Positions 47,402 to 49,588 of a stretch of 49,588 nucleotides of DNA are shown one piece after another. The translations under genes and the position numbers were made by a program. Each line of letters opens with the position of its first letter. The stretch's first letter is position 1. Below the pieces are notes generated by a model. It searched no databases and was not told the DNA's origin. It saw nothing but the letters and a program-made list of their open reading frames with translations. Origin of the DNA: Candidatus Accumulibacter contiguus (lineage in GTDB: Bacteria > Pseudomonadota > Gammaproteobacteria > Burkholderiales > Rhodocyclaceae); the NCBI RefSeq assembly GCF_012940005.1, contig NZ_SPMX01000055.1, positions 1 to 49,588 of the forward strand, written 5' to 3'.

Positions 47402-48478
47402 TTACATGCCAGTGCTGGGTTCGGGGATTCTGACGTCAAGCCAAAGATTGAAGGGCTTTAGCAGATGGACATGATGGAACGAATAATTATTCGAAGTGGT
47501 AGTAGCACACCACCGTCGTGAGACGCTATCGACATCCACTGTAAACTCCTTGTCACAAATTGCCATATGCAAGTTTTCCACGTCAGATTTGCGCCAGTGA
47601 CGGCCTAAGCTGATTGAACAGAAATGCTGCTTTGGCTGAGAAAGAGTTAGGACCTTTTCCACTATTAGCTGCCGTATTTTACAAAGAGCCTCCTCAAGAT
47701 AATTGCCGTACTCGAATGAAAGGAGGGCGGAATCCTCAGGCTTGGCCTGGGGTTCCTCCTCTGCTCCCACGAATTTCTCGACTTCCTGCAGGTCGTCGTC
47801 CAGGTCCGAGTTTGTATTCCCCGAGGAAACCCGACGACGGCCGTCGAGGGCAAGCGCCGCATATGCGCAGGAGCGCCAATAAGATGTTGGAAGCGTCTCG
47901 CCCAGCGCCGCTGAAATAACCGTCTTGAGTTTGCCCAGGCAGCGCGCACCGTCATCACAAAACGTCTTGGGAGGTCCATAGGTCGACACCTCACACGAAA
48001 GTCGAGAATGGAGCATTCCGCGCAGCGTATTTTGGAAGGCGATCATCGCGCAGACCCGCCTTGCTGACTTATCTCCGAGTTTTCCGCGCAGTGAATTCCA
48101 GGCAGCGTCGGCGGAGTAGAAATCATGGTGCCATCGCTGGTGCCAGCTATCGTGGCTGTGCAAGACCGCGAGGTACGTCAAGGCGGCCCAAGATGTCCGC
48201 CCCAGATCGGTGTCGGGTTCGAGTTGGTACATCTCCTCGCGACTTTGATCTGATGTGCCGGCCAAGAGAGCACCCAGGCGCTGCGACGAGCCCTCCAAGC
48301 GCGCGCGGACCGCTTCCAGCAGAAAGTCCTGCACCCACTGCTTCCCCTTACAGGCCAAGATCCAATCATCGGTGTTGACAGCCTGCTCGTCGGATAGCGC
48401 CTCAAAGAACCGCTCCGTGTCGTTACGGACAGTCTCAGTCTTCGGAACGATCAAACCACAGAGATCTCTCGGTTTCAT
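47402..48478 (-). CDS. Unrecognised 358-aa protein, first gene of the cluster
   Basis: I do not recognise this protein. It is a soluble protein with Trp/His-rich stretches (SHDSWHQRWHHDFYSADAAW), some cysteines (SYWRSCAYAALALDG; FCDDGARCLGK) and a low-complexity acidic stretch (SDLDDDLQEVEKFVGAEEEP). No membrane segment or signal peptide is seen. ATG 48478 has GGAGGGG upstream. It is transcribed first from the promoter with dyads and is followed by the ROK gene after 39 bp. As the first and unique gene it is the natural marker for finding other copies of the cluster. Confidence 0.65.
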   Translation of the reverse strand: MKPRDLCGLIVPKTETVRNDTERFFEALSDEQAVNTDDWILACKGKQWVQDFLLEAVRARLEGSSQRLGALLAGTSDQSREEMYQLEPDTDLGRTSWAALTYLAVLHSHDSWHQRWHHDFYSADAAWNSLRGKLGDKSARRVCAMIAFQNTLRGMLHSRLSCEVSTYGPPKTFCDDGARCLGKLKTVISAALGETLPTSYWRSCAYAALALDGRRRVSSGNTNSDLDDDLQEVEKFVGAEEEPQAKPEDSALLSFEYGNYLEEALCKIRQLIVEKVLTLSQPKQHFCSISLGRHWRKSDVENLHMAICDKEFTVDVDSVSRRWCATTTSNNYSFHHVHLLKPFNLWLDVRIPEPSTGM

Positions 48479-48509
48479 CTCTATTCCCCTCCACGTTGCT
48501 ACTGAACTA

Positions 48510-48537
48510 AGTGTACTATCTATGCAGCAAATGTCAA
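48510..48537 (-). promoter_or_regulatory. Promoter of the accessory cluster
   Basis: On the minus strand TTGACA (48537-48532) is a perfect -35; with a 16-base spacer the -10 is TACACT (48515-48510), 4 of 6 consensus matches. It lies 32 bases before the ATG at 48478, leaving a short leader with GGAGGGG. The dyad at 48512-48526 covers the -10 and spacer, the classic repressor position. Confidence 0.6.
48512..48526 (-). promoter_or_regulatory. Proposed operator O1 (over the -10 region)
   Basis: TGTACTATCTATGCA on the plus strand. It shares 14 of 15 bases with O2 and overlaps the cluster's -10 element, so a bound protein would block RNA polymerase. Candidate binders are the cluster's GntR or LysR-like protein; neither is shown. 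Confidence 0.55.
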
Positions 48538-48575
48538 GCTATTCTACGGTTCAAAGGCGTATATATCCGTTTACT

Positions 48576-48590
48576 TGTACTATCTATACA
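48576..48590 (-). promoter_or_regulatory. Proposed operator O2 (upstream copy)
   Basis: TGTACTATCTATACA, a dyad of the form TGTA-N7-TACA. It begins 64 bp from O1, close to six helical turns, a spacing that permits DNA looping between bound regulators. The homology extends past the dyad (CTATCTAxxCACC and ATG), making two 23-bp imperfect direct repeats. Confidence 0.55.
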
Positions 48591-48646
48591 CCAGATGGCC
48601 AGTCTGATAAAGGCAGGGTCGGCATCATCTTGGGAGGATCAGGGAG

Positions 48647-48919
48647 CTAGGCGAGCAACGGCATGCGGTGATACTCGATCTGTCGGTAACGGACCGGGCC
48701 GTCCTCGTCGGAATGGTGCAGGACCAGCGGCCGCAACAGGAATTCCCAGTGGGACGAGATGCACGGCGCGCGGAAGCGACTGACGAAGGAGAGGTACTTG
48801 CTGCGCTTCTCGTAATCGGAGACAGCCAGAACCTTGCCGTCCGATGTCAGCCATTCGGCACGCCGAAGGCAGTGGCCGCCGCTGCCGTCGTCGTCCCAGT
48901 AGGGCGGATAAGCGGCCAT
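48647..48919 (-). CDS. Hypothetical protein, ~90 aa, start inside the second palindromic element
   Basis: I do not recognise it. The product reads MAAYPPYWDDDGSGGHCLRR, then AEWLTSDGKVLAVSDYEKRS and RQIEYHRMPLLA. Its ATG (48919) lies within the 94-bp element copy 2, so the insertion may have created or replaced the start of an older gene. It could be a gene cut by the element. No Shine-Dalgarno is evident. Confidence 0.4.
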   Translation of the reverse strand: MAAYPPYWDDDGSGGHCLRRAEWLTSDGKVLAVSDYEKRSKYLSFVSRFRAPCISSHWEFLLRPLVLHHSDEDGPVRYRQIEYHRMPLLA

Positions 48920-49002
48920 CAAAAAGTTCTCCGTGCTTCCGTGCCCGGTTTGCCGAGGCCCGTAGCCTTCTGAAGATCGGAGAACTTATCCGAGGGCGCT
49001 TA
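48909..49002. repeat. 94-bp palindromic (MITE-like) element, copy 2
   Basis: Begins TAAGCGGCC and ends GGGCGCTTA. Its right arm (48977-49002, TCGGAGAACTTATCC and on) matches the copy 1 right arm 23 of 26 bases; its left arm matches the left arm of copy 1 in outline (TAAGCGG, AAGT, TCCG). The middles differ. The element is the same length as copy 1 and flanks the other side of the cluster. On the minus strand its TAA also serves as the stop of the ORF at 49000-49115. Confidence 0.75.
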
Positions 49003-49115
49003 GGCGCGCCCGAAGCGGTAGAGCGTGTCCTGGACCTGCCGCAGGTCGAGATCGTCGTCGGCGATCTCGACGACGACGATCTCGACATCGATGTCGTAGA
49101 AGAAATACAGATAGG
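49000..49115 (-). pseudogene. ORF tail ending at the palindromic element
   Basis: The minus strand ends YLYFFYDIDVEIVVVEIADD followed by DLDLRQVQDTLYRFGRA and TAA at 49000-49002. Upstream of ~49115 the frame (to 49299) no longer looks coding, suggesting that the second insertion element replaced the gene's start. I cannot name it; a toxin- or nuclease-like small protein is conceivable. Confidence 0.3.
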
Positions 49116-49322
49116 TGCACGATGTCGAAGGTCGTCGGCTCGGTGCTGTTACGTCCTCCCCTGGCTGAGGTCTAAGGGCTCGAAATATCCCGCGCACGGT
49201 CGGGAAGAAGAAAGAAGCACTGCCTGAAAGAGGTCGGGACGAAGGGGGAAGAGGAAGGGCTGGGACACCTCTGCTATCGTGGGAAGTTATCGAGACCACC
49301 CGGATAGAAAGGAGCCCAGCCC

Positions 49323-49588
49323 ATGCGACGAATTGTAATCGGCATCACCAGTCTTGAGCAGCATATCGAGGCAGTCAAGGCCAACCCCGAGCACTACCGG
49401 CCGCGGTGCTGCCCCCACTGCGGCATCAAGCTCCTTTGGCGGCACGGGCACTATGAGCGCAAGGCCGGTCGGCAACTGGAGCAGCGGTCGCTCAATCCGG
49501 TGCCGATCTGCCGCTACCTTTGCAGCGGATGCCAGCGCACGTGTTCGCGCCTACCGGAGTGCATCGCACCGCGGCGCTGGTATGACTG
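49323..49588 (+). CDS. Zinc-ribbon transposase N-terminus (DUF6431-like), runs off the window
   Basis: The frame from ATG 49323 to the window end has two zinc-ribbon pairs, CCPHCGIKLLWRHG and YLCSGCQRTCSRLPECIAP, followed by RRWYD, a pattern of IS transposases carrying this domain. GGAG lies close upstream. The element's left end is probably in 49115-49310, where I see no gene, but I could not place its inverted repeat. The C-terminal part is outside the window. Confidence 0.7.
   Translation, partial: MRRIVIGITSLEQHIEAVKANPEHYRPRCCPHCGIKLLWRHGHYERKAGRQLEQRSLNPVPICRYLCSGCQRTCSRLPECIAPRRWYD

Overview
The window reads as a chromosome segment of a GC-rich betaproteobacterium, most likely a member of the Rhodocyclales such as Candidatus Accumulibacter. 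This is inferred from gene content and order (ribBA-ribH-nusB-thiL-cinA, recA-recX, lptB-rpoN-hpf-ptsN-hprK, carA-carB-greA, yhbY/rlmE-ftsH-folP-glmM, rpsU-dnaG-rpoD), not from a database search. About three quarters of the window (1 to about 37.6 kb) is densely packed housekeeping DNA, mostly on the + strand.

Region by region: 1-392 holds the start of a minus-strand, membrane-anchored Ala/Glu/Arg coiled-coil protein with 39-bp tandem repeats. 757-4468 is the riboflavin/thiamine block (ribBA with a degenerate GTP cyclohydrolase half, ribH, nusB, thiL, a 24-codon scar where pgpA is expected, pncC). 4586-7980 carries a FimV-like gene, then recA with a LexA box, and recX. 7984-12312 is lptB-rpoN-hpf-ptsN-hprK plus a PsiF-type small secreted protein. 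12356-16594 has a ubiquinone-type hydroxylase, dsbC, a CDF cation transporter and a CBS protein. 16698-21729 is carAB-greA with an attenuator-like leader. 21735-27648 is DUF4149, yhbY, rlmE, ftsH, folP and glmM. 27733-31854 is rpsU-dnaG-rpoD. 31893-37642 holds a sugar-phosphate transferase, a lipase-like hydrolase, an NAD-binding epimerase-like protein, a lone ParA, a carboxylesterase and an isopropylmalate-type dehydrogenase.

From 37.9 kb to the end the DNA is accessory. A truncated ORF is cut by an IS66-type element (38205-40001) whose transposase is broken twice. A roughly 9-kb minus-strand gene cluster follows (40055-48478), with visibly lower GC than the core. In transcription order it encodes an unrecognised 358-aa protein, a protein with an N-terminal unknown domain fused to a ROK-type sugar-kinase fold, a phosphodiester-glycosidase-like protein, a LysR-like regulator, a cobalamin-binding radical SAM protein and a GntR/UTRA regulator. 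A promoter with TTGACA and a 15-bp dyad over the -10 region, plus a second dyad copy 64 bp upstream, precedes the first gene. Two 94-bp palindromic elements of identical length (39867-39960 and 48909-49002) flank this cluster. A second transposase (zinc-ribbon, DUF6431-like) starts at 49323 and runs off the end. This cluster is the best candidate for an undescribed system. The proposed picture is a mobile, sugar-responsive module in which a phosphosugar or glycoside is handled by the ROK-like and glycosidase-like proteins and modified by B12-radical-SAM chemistry; that function is inference.

Quality note: rpoN, carB and the radical SAM gene (twice) each carry a +1 indel inside a homopolymer, and the IS66 transposase carries a probable -1. 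Since rpoN and carB are core genes, assembly or sequencing error is the simplest explanation, so disruptions here should not be read as biology without read-level support.
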